A DNA stretch of 64,000 nt from Aliiglaciecola lipolytica. Lineage in GTDB: Bacteria > Pseudomonadota > Gammaproteobacteria > Enterobacterales > Alteromonadaceae. The DNA is taken from assembly GCF_018860635.1 (NCBI RefSeq), contig NZ_JAHKPT010000021.1:646197-710196 (forward strand), read 5' to 3'. Numbering within the stretch: the stretch's first letter is position 1; each line of letters starts with the position of its first letter. Shown here in pieces: positions 19,529 to 28,379 of the stretch. Under the pieces are notes generated by a model, which was not told where the DNA came from, made no database searches, and saw nothing but the letters and a program-made list of their open reading frames with translations. A program made the translations under genes and the position numbers.

Positions 19529-19801
19529 TTTTATCTTTCATTTTGAAAATGGCCAAACAGTTTGCGACAAAATGCCTGTGCTTGACAAGTATTTATCTAA
19601 ATTGGCTTATCTTAATGAATTTTGTAAACCGCTAAATTTACCTTGAATTATCGTATTTGTGCTGGGCTAAGCTTTACTTTCGTGTCTAAATAAGCGAGTC
19701 TTATCTTGCTCTTTTGAGTGTTATTTTCTTAACCTTTAAATCCGAATTGATTTAATTTCCGTTAGTTTATTGTCCAACTTTCAAGTGCCATAGTCATCAA
19801 T
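19529..19801. other. Intergenic region between cdd and nlpI
   Basis: A 273-base divergent gap that must hold the promoters of cdd and nlpI. I see AT-rich sequence but no confident -35/-10 pair, hairpin or RNA gene. Confidence 0.5.
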
Positions 19802-20695
19802 ATGAATAAACACCTTTTGCTGTCATTATTTCTAGTAACCTCAGGCCTTGCTGGCTGCAGTATTAACTCGGGCTCTGCACTGCATTCAAAAGTCGAAAGT
19901 ATTTTAATTCCAGAACCGCAACCACTGAATTTTAGGTCGCAGCTGGCCATCGCTAGATACAACCAAATACTGACGCAAACATCATTAAGCAATGAAGAAA
20001 GAGCTGAACTGCTCTTTTTACGTGGAACACATTACGACAGTGTAGGTTTAGCGGGGTTGGCTCAATACGATTTTGGTCGGGCTAAGCAATTAAAGCCTGA
20101 TATGGCAGAAGCATACAACTCTCTTGGTATTCATTTCACCCAACAGATGGAGTTTAATGAAGCTTATGAATCCTTTGATTCTGCTTTGGATATCAATCCA
20201 GAGTTAGATTTTGCGTTATTAAATAGGGGCATTGCACTTTATTATGGGCAGCGAAATGAACTGGCTATGCAGGATCTCATTCGTTTCTATAATAAAGATA
20301 AAGAAAATCCGTTCTCTGCTTTGTGGCTCTTTTTGGCCCACAAAGAAATAAATTATGAGGCTGCGCTGACGGAATTAAAAAAGCATCGTGAAAATCTTTC
20401 TGATGACAACTGGGGAACAATTATTGTTGATTTTTACTTAGGTAAGGTTAGCCGTAATACCCTGTTGAATGGATTTGTTTTAGGGCCTAAAACGACGGTA
20501 GAACTTAATCAACGCATGTGTGAAGTTTATTTTTACATGGGTAAATTTTATGAAAGCCTAGGTGAACGTGGTTTGGCGTTAAATTATTTCAAAATGGTTT
20601 TAAGCACTAACATTTATGATTACGTTGAACACCGATATGCACGAATCGAAATAGATATGTTGCGTAAACAGGCGTCTGAAGATTTAAAAAGTTAA
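19802..20695 (+). CDS. nlpI: Lipoprotein NlpI (TPR protein)
   Basis: A 297-residue outer-membrane lipoprotein close to the length of E. coli NlpI. The signal peptide ends with the lipobox LAGC (Cys19). Tetratricopeptide repeats follow: ARYNQILTQTSLSNEERAEL, then LRGTHYDSVGLAGLAQYDFG, then AEAYNSLGIHFTQQMEFNEA in order. In E. coli NlpI is an adaptor that brings peptidoglycan endopeptidases to the protease Prc. Unlike enterobacteria, pnp is not next to it. The next gene, only 17 bases downstream, encodes a predicted secreted protein with a zinc-protease motif. Confidence 0.92.
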   Translation: MNKHLLLSLFLVTSGLAGCSINSGSALHSKVESILIPEPQPLNFRSQLAIARYNQILTQTSLSNEERAELLFLRGTHYDSVGLAGLAQYDFGRAKQLKPDMAEAYNSLGIHFTQQMEFNEAYESFDSALDINPELDFALLNRGIALYYGQRNELAMQDLIRFYNKDKENPFSALWLFLAHKEINYEAALTELKKHRENLSDDNWGTIIVDFYLGKVSRNTLLNGFVLGPKTTVELNQRMCEVYFYMGKFYESLGERGLALNYFKMVLSTNIYDYVEHRYARIEIDMLRKQASEDLKS

Positions 20696-20712
20696 GATCT
20701 ATGTGTAATTAA

Positions 20713-22146
20713 ATGATTTTACGTTTGCTGCTATTCGTCTTTTTTTTCCCCTTATTGCGGGCTGATAGTGCATTATCTCCGAGCTTCTTATTTGATATCG
20801 GCATACGTAAACCCGAGCATTACAATTTACTGTATTTGGCGGCACAACAAAATCATCAGGCCGCATTACGACAGCTTTCAAGCACCGCGATACAGCATAA
20901 TCACATGTATTGGGTAAGCAAAAGTGCCGAAATTGGCTCCGTGGATTCTCTTTTCTTCTTGGCTAACAACACGTCTGAGGTGGCTACAAAAAAACACTAT
21001 TTATCGCAAGCAGCTCAACTTGGGCACTCTGAGAGTCAATTTCAATTGGCATTATTAACAGCTAGCAGCTCTGCCAAAGAACGTCTGCTCGAAAATGCGG
21101 CTTACTCTGGTCATAAAAAAGCGATAGTGTCTTTGTATTATTTATTAAATAAAAAAGGCACTGCTGATCAAGATAACCTTTGGTTTGCTCAAGCGGCAGA
21201 AATAGACATTGATTTAACCTCAGCTTATGCTGATTTCCTTTGGTTACAACAGAGTCCTGAGGTCAGTATTGAGTGGCTGAATAAACAAGCCGATAACCCA
21301 GTGAACGAGGTTAAATACCAAACTGCTACCTTAGCATCTGATATTGAGCACACTCGTTGGCGCAAACCTGTAACGACGTTTTTAGATAATAGGACAGAGC
21401 AACCCCGATGCGCCATCGATATTCAATTCATAGCTGGATCCTTATTGGCTATAGAACAAATCGCTGAGTTGTCGCACCGCTTCCAAGGCGATCCACGTTT
21501 TGCTTCTTTTCCTATCTGTTTCAATCCACCTGTATGGTTATCCCCAGAAGCGTTAGCTTGCAGTAATGCTGCAGATAAAAGGCTAACATGTTCACTGCAG
21601 GCAGTCTCTGAACTGGCCAGCCTAACTGATTTTACTCACGCTATTGTCGTTGCTGACTCAGGTATTGCAAATGTGCACAATGGTGTCATGTTTCTTGATA
21701 AACAAGACGACTATAGGGTGTTTTTACATGAACTTGCGCACTTTGCGGGATTTGTTGATGAATATGAAGTTGATGCACAGATGGCGAACAAACTTTGCAC
21801 CTCGACTCAAGCTCCCAATTTGGTTTATGCAGAAAATAAACCGGCACTTTCAAACACTGAGTTTGCTCGTTACCAAACTGATTACGAAGACTTAATATTA
21901 ACCAAAACATCAACTTGCGAACAAGTCAATTCCAATGCCTATAAACCGGTTCAACAAACGACCTTTATGGAGCACCATGATATTGGCGTGATCCCCAAAG
22001 TGTACTTAAACATCTGGAAAGACTCGCTAAATGATAAATTAAGTTTAACCCCTATATACGTCAATTTTGCGCAGTGGTTTGAGTCTAACGGAAATCACAA
22101 GCAAGCTGGATACTGGTGGCATAAATATAATAAATACCGCTCGTAA
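20713..22146 (+). CDS. Secreted Sel1-like repeat protein with a metzincin-type zinc protease motif
   Basis: I do not recognise this as a named family. A hydrophobic N terminus (MILRLLLFVFFFPLLRADS) looks like a signal peptide. Residues about 40-200 have Ala/Leu-rich helical repeats such as AAQLGHSESQFQLALL, similar to Sel1/TPR-like repeats. The C-terminal part has HELAHFAGFVDEY: H339, E340, H343 and D349 in an HExxHxxGxxD arrangement. M419, in TTFMEHH, is a candidate Met-turn. This is the pattern of metzincin-like proteases that use Asp as third ligand; the DEY ending also recalls M64 peptidases. Several cysteines suit an extracytoplasmic location. It lies 17 bases after nlpI, so they are probably co-transcribed. 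Confidence 0.7.
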   Translation: MILRLLLFVFFFPLLRADSALSPSFLFDIGIRKPEHYNLLYLAAQQNHQAALRQLSSTAIQHNHMYWVSKSAEIGSVDSLFFLANNTSEVATKKHYLSQAAQLGHSESQFQLALLTASSSAKERLLENAAYSGHKKAIVSLYYLLNKKGTADQDNLWFAQAAEIDIDLTSAYADFLWLQQSPEVSIEWLNKQADNPVNEVKYQTATLASDIEHTRWRKPVTTFLDNRTEQPRCAIDIQFIAGSLLAIEQIAELSHRFQGDPRFASFPICFNPPVWLSPEALACSNAADKRLTCSLQAVSELASLTDFTHAIVVADSGIANVHNGVMFLDKQDDYRVFLHELAHFAGFVDEYEVDAQMANKLCTSTQAPNLVYAENKPALSNTEFARYQTDYEDLILTKTSTCEQVNSNAYKPVQQTTFMEHHDIGVIPKVYLNIWKDSLNDKLSLTPIYVNFAQWFESNGNHKQAGYWWHKYNKYRS

Positions 22147-22241
22147 GTCGCTATGGCTCTAAAAAACACGGCAGCTGAGTGAGATTAGTTGAAATGCTTA
22201 ACTATAATGAAAAAGATTACAATAAGTGAGATGTTTAAACT

Positions 22242-23924
22242 ATGCCAATTGACATAAAGCAACTGAGTCAAGCCTACCAATATTTGCCGGATGCGACTGG
22301 CTTGGTTGATGACACTGGAAATATATTGTTTATCAATCAGGCGTTTGCAGAGCTCATAGACGCAGATACAATGGTTACAACTCAAGATTCATTAGCGCAA
22401 GTTTTTCTATTGCGCAAATCACAGTCTAACGATTGGCAAAGTCTACTAAACACGGCCATAGATCAGTCTTGCACCGTTGAAGTTGTCATTGCCAATAAAT
22501 CAAACCATCTTGTGTCATGTCGTTTGCATCTTCAATCTATTGTTGATGAAGGTCGCTTCGTTTGTTTTCTCGCCAGATTAAGCAATAAATCGATTAATGC
22601 CTCACTAGATGAAAATCTCACTACTTTGGCCTATCGAGATAGCTTAACAGGGCTGGCTAATCGATATTTATTTAGCCAGTTATTTGATCATGAAATTAGT
22701 CAGTCGCAACGCTTAAACAAACGTTTTGCGGTGTTGTTCCTTGATTTGGATAAATTCAAAAAAGTGAATGACAGCATGGGGCACGATGCGGGTGACGAAG
22801 TACTGTGTGCGGTTGCCGAAAGGTTGCAAAAATCATTACGCAAAAGCGACTTGATTGCCCGTATGGGGGGCGATGAATTTGCAATTATTATGAGTAATAT
22901 AAAAGACTCAGAGACAGTCTCTAAGGTAAGCGACAAACTGATTCGAGAAATTAAGAAGCCGGTAAAAAGCGGTGCGAATGTAATGGAAGTAGGTTGCAGT
23001 ATAGGCATAAGCATTTATCCCGATAACGCACTAACCGCAGAGTCTCTGCTCCAGCATGCTGATGCGGCCATGTACCGAGCCAAACACGATGGTGGCAATC
23101 GCTACCAATTCTTCAGTGACGCGTTAAATCAAGAGTTAAATGATATTCGTGTTGTTGAGCAAGAATTACAACAAGGACTTATTGATGATCAATTTGTACC
23201 TTATTTCCAACCTGTCATCGATCTGCGCAGTAATAGGGTGGTGGGAGTTGAGTGCTTAGCACGTTGGAAGCATCCTAAACGGGGTGTTTTGGCTGCTGTG
23301 GAGTTTATAGATGTTGCCGAAAAGAAGGGCTTGATAAAAGATGTTTTTAATCAAGTTTTAACCCAAGCCTTCGAACAAATTGATGATTGGACACTGTCCT
23401 TGAATGAACGCATTCCGCTGTCAATCAATATTTCAAATAAGCAATTTTATCAACATAACACCTTCGATTTAATTGACCAGTTAATTGCAAAATATAAGGT
23501 GCCATCTGATGCCATTCGTATTGAAGTAACCGAAAGTACCTTGCAGGAAAGTGAAACTGATTTGTTGGAGCATTTGAAGCGGATTAAAACATCAGGCTTC
23601 AGTATTACCTTAGATGATTTTGGGACGGGATATTCTTCGTTACGTTATCTGCAACAACTTCCCGTAGATACTCTCAAGATTGATCGATCTTTTGTACGCA
23701 ATTTAGATAATAATCCACACGATAAAATTATTGTTAAAGCGATTATACAACTCGCTGAAACCCTTGGGATATCAGTGGTTGCCGAGGGCGTTGAAACGGC
23801 CTTACAATCTGAATTTTTAGAGCAAAATAAGTGTTTTATTATGCAGGGATACTTTTTTAGTGAGCCCCTTAGCAGCAATGATTTTGAAGCCTTTATCAAG
23901 TCAAAACCATCACTTACTAAATAA
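22242..23924 (+). CDS. PAS-GGDEF-EAL cyclic-di-GMP enzyme
   Basis: A 560-residue soluble protein with a degenerate PAS domain (about 5-110), GGDEF (about 125-285) and EAL (about 300-550). The cyclase site is intact (GGDEF, residues 209-213), with RKSD five residues before it as a possible I-site. The EAL domain keeps its catalytic residues: ECLAR (E337, an EAL variant), SINISNKQF, EVTES, DDFGTGYSSL, LKIDRSFV, VAEGVET. It can thus be bifunctional, or mainly a phosphodiesterase with a GTP-sensing GGDEF. The gene stands alone and is convergent with cysZ. Confidence 0.92.
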   Translation: MPIDIKQLSQAYQYLPDATGLVDDTGNILFINQAFAELIDADTMVTTQDSLAQVFLLRKSQSNDWQSLLNTAIDQSCTVEVVIANKSNHLVSCRLHLQSIVDEGRFVCFLARLSNKSINASLDENLTTLAYRDSLTGLANRYLFSQLFDHEISQSQRLNKRFAVLFLDLDKFKKVNDSMGHDAGDEVLCAVAERLQKSLRKSDLIARMGGDEFAIIMSNIKDSETVSKVSDKLIREIKKPVKSGANVMEVGCSIGISIYPDNALTAESLLQHADAAMYRAKHDGGNRYQFFSDALNQELNDIRVVEQELQQGLIDDQFVPYFQPVIDLRSNRVVGVECLARWKHPKRGVLAAVEFIDVAEKKGLIKDVFNQVLTQAFEQIDDWTLSLNERIPLSINISNKQFYQHNTFDLIDQLIAKYKVPSDAIRIEVTESTLQESETDLLEHLKRIKTSGFSITLDDFGTGYSSLRYLQQLPVDTLKIDRSFVRNLDNNPHDKIIVKAIIQLAETLGISVVAEGVETALQSEFLEQNKCFIMQGYFFSEPLSSNDFEAFIKSKPSLTK

Positions 23925-23966
23925 CCTGTTCACAGACTTTAAGCAAAGACCAAGAATGTGAACAGG
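23925..23966. repeat. Perfect 10-bp inverted repeat between convergent genes
   Basis: CCTGTTCACA and TGTGAACAGG are separated by 22 bases that can form a small inner stem (CTTT/AAAG). The repeat starts right after the stop codon of the GGDEF-EAL gene, ahead of the end of cysZ. There is no T-run. It is a possible bidirectional terminator or transcript-end stabiliser. Confidence 0.45.
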
Positions 23967-23985
23967 GATATTCGTTTATCGCTGA

Positions 23986-24738
23986 TTAACGATATTCGGG
24001 AACTTTGTCACGTAACTCATTAACCCACATCGAAGTGGCACCACAAATTGCAACTGGCATAACCAAAAAGTTAATAATGGGGATCATCGAAAACACGCTG
24101 ACCAACACACCAAATGAAAAACAATGTGAGCGACTTTGGTTTAAGGTGGCACGCATGGTTTTAAAGTCAATTTTGTGATTATCAAAAGGATAGTCACAAT
24201 ATTGGATAGCCATCATCCAAGCAGAAAATAAAAACCACAATACTTGTCCGGCTACAGGCAACAGGAAAAACAATATTAGAAAACCAATGGCGCGGGGAAT
24301 ATAGTAACCAAGTTTAGCCATTTCTCGACCCAAGGTGCGAGGAATATCTTTGAATACATCGAGTATTCCACTATCGCCGAGCCCTTTTCCGGTGAGATGC
24401 AATTCTACTTTTTCAGCCAGCAATCCGTTGAACGGTGCCGCTATCCAATTGGCTAAGGTTCCAAACAAAAGAGCGAATATCAACAACACTGTTATGACCG
24501 CAAGTGGCCACAAAATATAGGCTAAACCTTGTTTTAACCAGCTTAACCATTCCCAATCAGGAATGATATTAACGATATAAAGAATAGAAGACTCAATTTG
24601 CCCGACCAAAAAATATAGGGCCACTGAAAAAAGAATCAAATTTACTGCTAATGGAATAAAAACAAAACGTTTTAATCCTTTGGTTTTAATTAACGAAAAG
24701 CCCTGAAGAAAATATCCGGCACCACTGTTACTTTGCAT
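23986..24738 (-). CDS. cysZ: Sulfate transporter CysZ
   Basis: A 250-residue inner-membrane protein of the EI24/CysZ family, which supplies sulfate for cysteine synthesis. It begins with GAGYFLQGFSLIKTKGLKRF as in E. coli CysZ, and shows the conserved NWIAAPFNGLLAEKVE stretch near residue 95 and several long hydrophobic segments. WMMAIQYCDYPFDNH near residue 185 is also family-typical. It is convergent with the GGDEF-EAL gene and divergent from smc. No cys gene is close by. Confidence 0.93.
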   Translation of the reverse strand: MQSNSGAGYFLQGFSLIKTKGLKRFVFIPLAVNLILFSVALYFLVGQIESSILYIVNIIPDWEWLSWLKQGLAYILWPLAVITVLLIFALLFGTLANWIAAPFNGLLAEKVELHLTGKGLGDSGILDVFKDIPRTLGREMAKLGYYIPRAIGFLILFFLLPVAGQVLWFLFSAWMMAIQYCDYPFDNHKIDFKTMRATLNQSRSHCFSFGVLVSVFSMIPIINFLVMPVAICGATSMWVNELRDKVPEYR

Positions 24739-24855
24739 TCTTTACTAATTCCTGCAGATTAAACTCAAAAATAGGGGTTAAGTATAACTTTGTGTTGAAT
24801 CAATACAAATCCTCAATTGTTACACTTGATGACATTTGATACATTCACTACAAAC

Positions 24856-24861
24856 TATAAT
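24856..24861 (+). promoter_or_regulatory. Candidate -10 element (TATAAT) for smc
   Basis: A perfect TATAAT ends 18 bases before the preferred smc start, which would give a very short leader of about a dozen bases. No well-spaced -35 box is visible. Confidence 0.3.
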
Positions 24862-24879
24862 AAAGATCACCAATCCCTA

Positions 24880-27800
24880 ATGCGCTTAAAAAAAATCCGG
24901 TTGGCTGGGTTCAAGTCTTTCGTTGATCCTACCAATATTCCGTTTCCTGATGATATGACAGCAATTGTTGGTCCCAACGGTTGTGGCAAGTCTAATGTCA
25001 TCGACGCGGTTCGATGGGTTTTAGGGGAAAGTTCCGCTAAAAATTTGCGTGGTGACGCAATGACGGACGTTATTTTTAACGGTTCAAGTGCGCGTAAACC
25101 AGTATCTCAATGCAGTGTTGAATTGGTTTTCGACAACTCTTCTGGTCGAATTCAAGGGGAGTTTGCAAACTACACAGAGCTATCAGTTAAACGAATTGTT
25201 ACTCGTGAAGCACAATCAACTTATTATTTAAACGCAAGCAAATGTCGACGCCGAGATGTGACAGACTTATTTCTTGGTACGGGATTAGGACCCAGAAGCT
25301 ACGCGATTATTGAACAAGGTACAATTTCCCGATTAATTGAGTCCAAACCCCAAGAACTGCGGGTTTTCATAGAAGAAGCCGCTGGTATTTCTAAATATAA
25401 AGAGCGTCGACGGGAAACTGAAAATCGGATTCGCCATACCAAGGAAAACTTAGAACGATTAGAGGATGTGCGCGCGGAATTAGGACAACAAATTGATAAG
25501 CTGCAACGTCAAGCGAGCGCCGCGCGAAAATACAAAGATTTAAAAGCCAAAGAACGCACCTTAAAAGGTGAACTAGCAACTTTACGCTGGTTGAAACACA
25601 GTGAACATATTGCAGGGCTTGAAAGCGAAATTGAGCAACAGCAAAATGAAGTTGAAGCCTTTGTTGCCAAGCAGCGAGGTGACGAACGTGGTATCACTGT
25701 CTATCGGGAACAGCAGCATAATCTAAAACAACAGTTAACCGATTTACAAAAAGAAAACTTCCGGCTAGGTACCGACATTACTAAGTTGGAACAAAATCGT
25801 CTGCACGCGAAGCAGCGTGCACTGCAAATTGAAAATGAACTTCAAGAAATTAATCAATCAATTGAAGAGTCAGAATTAATCGCGGCTGAAGAAGCGGCAA
25901 AACTCGAAAGCCTTGAAATGCAGGTCGCTGAATCAGAGCCAGAGTCTGAGGCACTACAAGCACAATTAGAAAATGCACAAGATACCTTGTTACAACATCA
26001 AGAAAAGTTACGTTGGTTAGACAATGATTTTCGTGACCATGAAAAGACTTATCAAAACACCAAACAGCAAGCGCAAAGTTGTCATAGTCAAATACAATCT
26101 ACGATGAATATGCAGATGCGCACACAACAGCGCATTGGCGAGTTACAACAAGAACAAAATGAATTGCAACAGGATGTCTTAGCCGAACAAATTACAAGTT
26201 TGCAAACCCAGGTTGAACAAGCAAAAGAAGACTTTGAAGACGCTAAACAACAGTTACATAGCATCAAAGAAACACTGCTTAATGCGCGAGAGAAAGAAAA
26301 AAGTCAACAGCATCAATTATTCGAATTGAAAGGACAAGTGCAGCAATTTGACGCGCAAATATCTGCGCTAAATAGTTTGCAAAGCCTATCTGATGAGGAC
26401 AATTCGTTAGAGCTGCAATTGCAATCTAGCGCCGAACAATTCCAACCTTTATGGCAAGTGTTGCAAGTTGAAGCAGGATGGGAAAAAGCAGTAGAAGCGG
26501 TGACCCGCGAGTGGCAACAAGCATTTTGGTTGAGTCACTCCGGTAATATTCAGGATTATTTAGAATCTCAAAACGGTAAGCTCATCTTCGCTGATCAATT
26601 GGAACAGTTAAAACCTGAAGGCACTTTGGCGTCCAAAATTTCTAATCCAGATATCCCAGATTGGTTCTGCCAAGTACTAACAGTCGAGACGGCTGAACAG
26701 GCATTAGCATTACAACAAACGCTAAAACCAGGGCAAAGTATTGTTAGCAAACAAGGCCAGCGTTTTGGCAAAGGATGGTTGGACTTAGGAGACCCGCAAA
26801 ACCAAGGGGGAATGATCGAAAGGGCAGCGAAAATAACCGAGTTAACGGCGACGCGTCAGCAACTTATTGATGATAAATTGCTTCAGCTGGAAGATTCGGT
26901 TTCTCAAATGGCGCAAGCTAGCGAACACCTTGAATTAAAAATAGAAGAATCTCAGGCTAATTTTAAACAGGCTGAGCAAACCTTGATTCAAAAGCAAAAT
27001 CAATTAAATTTGATAGAAATGCAGCAACAACAAACTGCATTAAGACAGACAAAGCTTAGTGAAGAACTAGGTCGGCAACTGCAGCTATTAGAAGACGAAA
27101 AAATGCAGTCGGAGCAATTAGCGGAGCAAGTCCAAGAATTAGAAGTTGAGCTTGAAGACATGTCGGCTAAACAACTCGACTTCGAACAACAAAAATCTCG
27201 ATTATTGGAACACGAACAACAAGCTCGACATCAGGTTGAAGCCCTTACCAGCCAATCCCATCAACTTGCGTTGTCATTACAGCAGCTAAAAAGCCAATTT
27301 CAAGGCGTCAGTGAGGCGAATCGTCGCACTAAACAGTTATTGGAAAACCTGCAAAATCGTCACAGCATGCTATCTGCAGAGCTTACCGAGCTGTCTAAAC
27401 CTTTCGATGAGCAACAGCAAACTTTGGCTGCGTTGTTAGAACAACGGGTGGAAGTTGAGATTCAACAAACTGAAATTAGTGATCAATTGGCGGAAGTCGA
27501 AAATCTGTTATCTGATGCTGAAAAAGGCCAGCAGGGAATTGTTGAAAAAATTCAACAAATGCGCAGCCAGTTGGAGAGTAAAAAACTGGAATGTGAAGGT
27601 TATCGGGTACGCGCCAATAGTACCCTTGAAAATTTAGATGAACTCAATCAAAGCTTAAAGAGTATTTTGGAAACGTTACCCGAAGAAGCAGAAGAGACTC
27701 AGTGGCAACAACAACTGGAAACGACACTCGCAGCGGTATCGCGTCTTGGTGCGGTGAATTTAGCGGCGGTTGAAGAATATGAAATTCAGTTTGAGAGGAA

Positions 27801-28359
27801 AAAACATCTAGATGATCAAAATAACGATTTGGTGGCCGCGTTAGAGACACTGGAAAGTGCTATACGTAAAATAGATCGAGAAACACGAACACGTTTTAAA
27901 GAGACTTTTGATAAAGTGAATGATGGGCTGAAAGAACTGTTTCCTAAAGTGTTTGGTGGAGGTTCAGCTTATTTGGAACTTACTGGTGAAGATTTACTCG
28001 AAACAGGGGTGACAATCATGGCGAGACCACCAGGTAAGAAAAATAGTACAATTCACCTTCTTTCTGGTGGAGAAAAAGCGTTAACCGCTTTATCATTGGT
28101 GTTTGCAATTTTTAGATTAAATCCGGCACCGTTTTGTCTTCTTGACGAAGTCGATGCTCCGTTGGACGATGCCAACGTGGGACGTTTTTGTAAGTTGGTG
28201 TCTGAAATGTCGAAAAGTGTGCAATTTATATATATCACCCACAATAAAATTGCGATGGAAATGGCTAAACATTTAACCGGTGTCACTATGGCGGAACCAG
28301 GGGTTTCTCGTATGGTAGCAGTGGATGTTGAAGAAGCCGTGGCGATTGCTCAAGCATAA
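24880..28359 (+). CDS. smc: Chromosome segregation protein SMC
   Basis: The ATPase of bacterial condensin. From the ATG at 24880 it is 1159 residues, beginning MRLKKIRLAGFKSFVDP as usual; the frame extends 21 codons upstream, but that part does not resemble SMC. The N-terminal head has the Walker A GPNGCGKS (about residues 31-38). Two very Gln/Glu-rich coiled-coil arms (about 170-500 and 660-1000) flank a hinge near 510-650. The C-terminal head has the signature LSGGEKALTALSL and the Walker B LLDEVDAPLDDANV. The partners scpA and scpB are not in the window. It is followed by zipA and ligA, a typical SMC-zipA-ligA cluster. Confidence 0.96.
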   Translation: MRLKKIRLAGFKSFVDPTNIPFPDDMTAIVGPNGCGKSNVIDAVRWVLGESSAKNLRGDAMTDVIFNGSSARKPVSQCSVELVFDNSSGRIQGEFANYTELSVKRIVTREAQSTYYLNASKCRRRDVTDLFLGTGLGPRSYAIIEQGTISRLIESKPQELRVFIEEAAGISKYKERRRETENRIRHTKENLERLEDVRAELGQQIDKLQRQASAARKYKDLKAKERTLKGELATLRWLKHSEHIAGLESEIEQQQNEVEAFVAKQRGDERGITVYREQQHNLKQQLTDLQKENFRLGTDITKLEQNRLHAKQRALQIENELQEINQSIEESELIAAEEAAKLESLEMQVAESEPESEALQAQLENAQDTLLQHQEKLRWLDNDFRDHEKTYQNTKQQAQSCHSQIQSTMNMQMRTQQRIGELQQEQNELQQDVLAEQITSLQTQVEQAKEDFEDAKQQLHSIKETLLNAREKEKSQQHQLFELKGQVQQFDAQISALNSLQSLSDEDNSLELQLQSSAEQFQPLWQVLQVEAGWEKAVEAVTREWQQAFWLSHSGNIQDYLESQNGKLIFADQLEQLKPEGTLASKISNPDIPDWFCQVLTVETAEQALALQQTLKPGQSIVSKQGQRFGKGWLDLGDPQNQGGMIERAAKITELTATRQQLIDDKLLQLEDSVSQMAQASEHLELKIEESQANFKQAEQTLIQKQNQLNLIEMQQQQTALRQTKLSEELGRQLQLLEDEKMQSEQLAEQVQELEVELEDMSAKQLDFEQQKSRLLEHEQQARHQVEALTSQSHQLALSLQQLKSQFQGVSEANRRTKQLLENLQNRHSMLSAELTELSKPFDEQQQTLAALLEQRVEVEIQQTEISDQLAEVENLLSDAEKGQQGIVEKIQQMRSQLESKKLECEGYRVRANSTLENLDELNQSLKSILETLPEEAEETQWQQQLETTLAAVSRLGAVNLAAVEEYEIQFERKKHLDDQNNDLVAALETLESAIRKIDRETRTRFKETFDKVNDGLKELFPKVFGGGSAYLELTGEDLLETGVTIMARPPGKKNSTIHLLSGGEKALTALSLVFAIFRLNPAPFCLLDEVDAPLDDANVGRFCKLVSEMSKSVQFIYITHNKIAMEMAKHLTGVTMAEPGVSRMVAVDVEEAVAIAQA

Positions 28360-28379
28360 AAATAGGGTATTAAGCTCAT

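Noticed and set aside
24817..24879. Longer SMC N terminus from the first in-frame ATG
   Set aside because: The 21 extra residues do not resemble SMC, whose conserved start is at 24880, and a TATAAT lies within this stretch.
25600..27700. Repetitive Gln/Glu-rich sequence in the smc gene, looked at as a possible repeat array
   Set aside because: It is the coiled-coil arms of SMC; the repetition is of CAA/GAA codons and not of DNA units.
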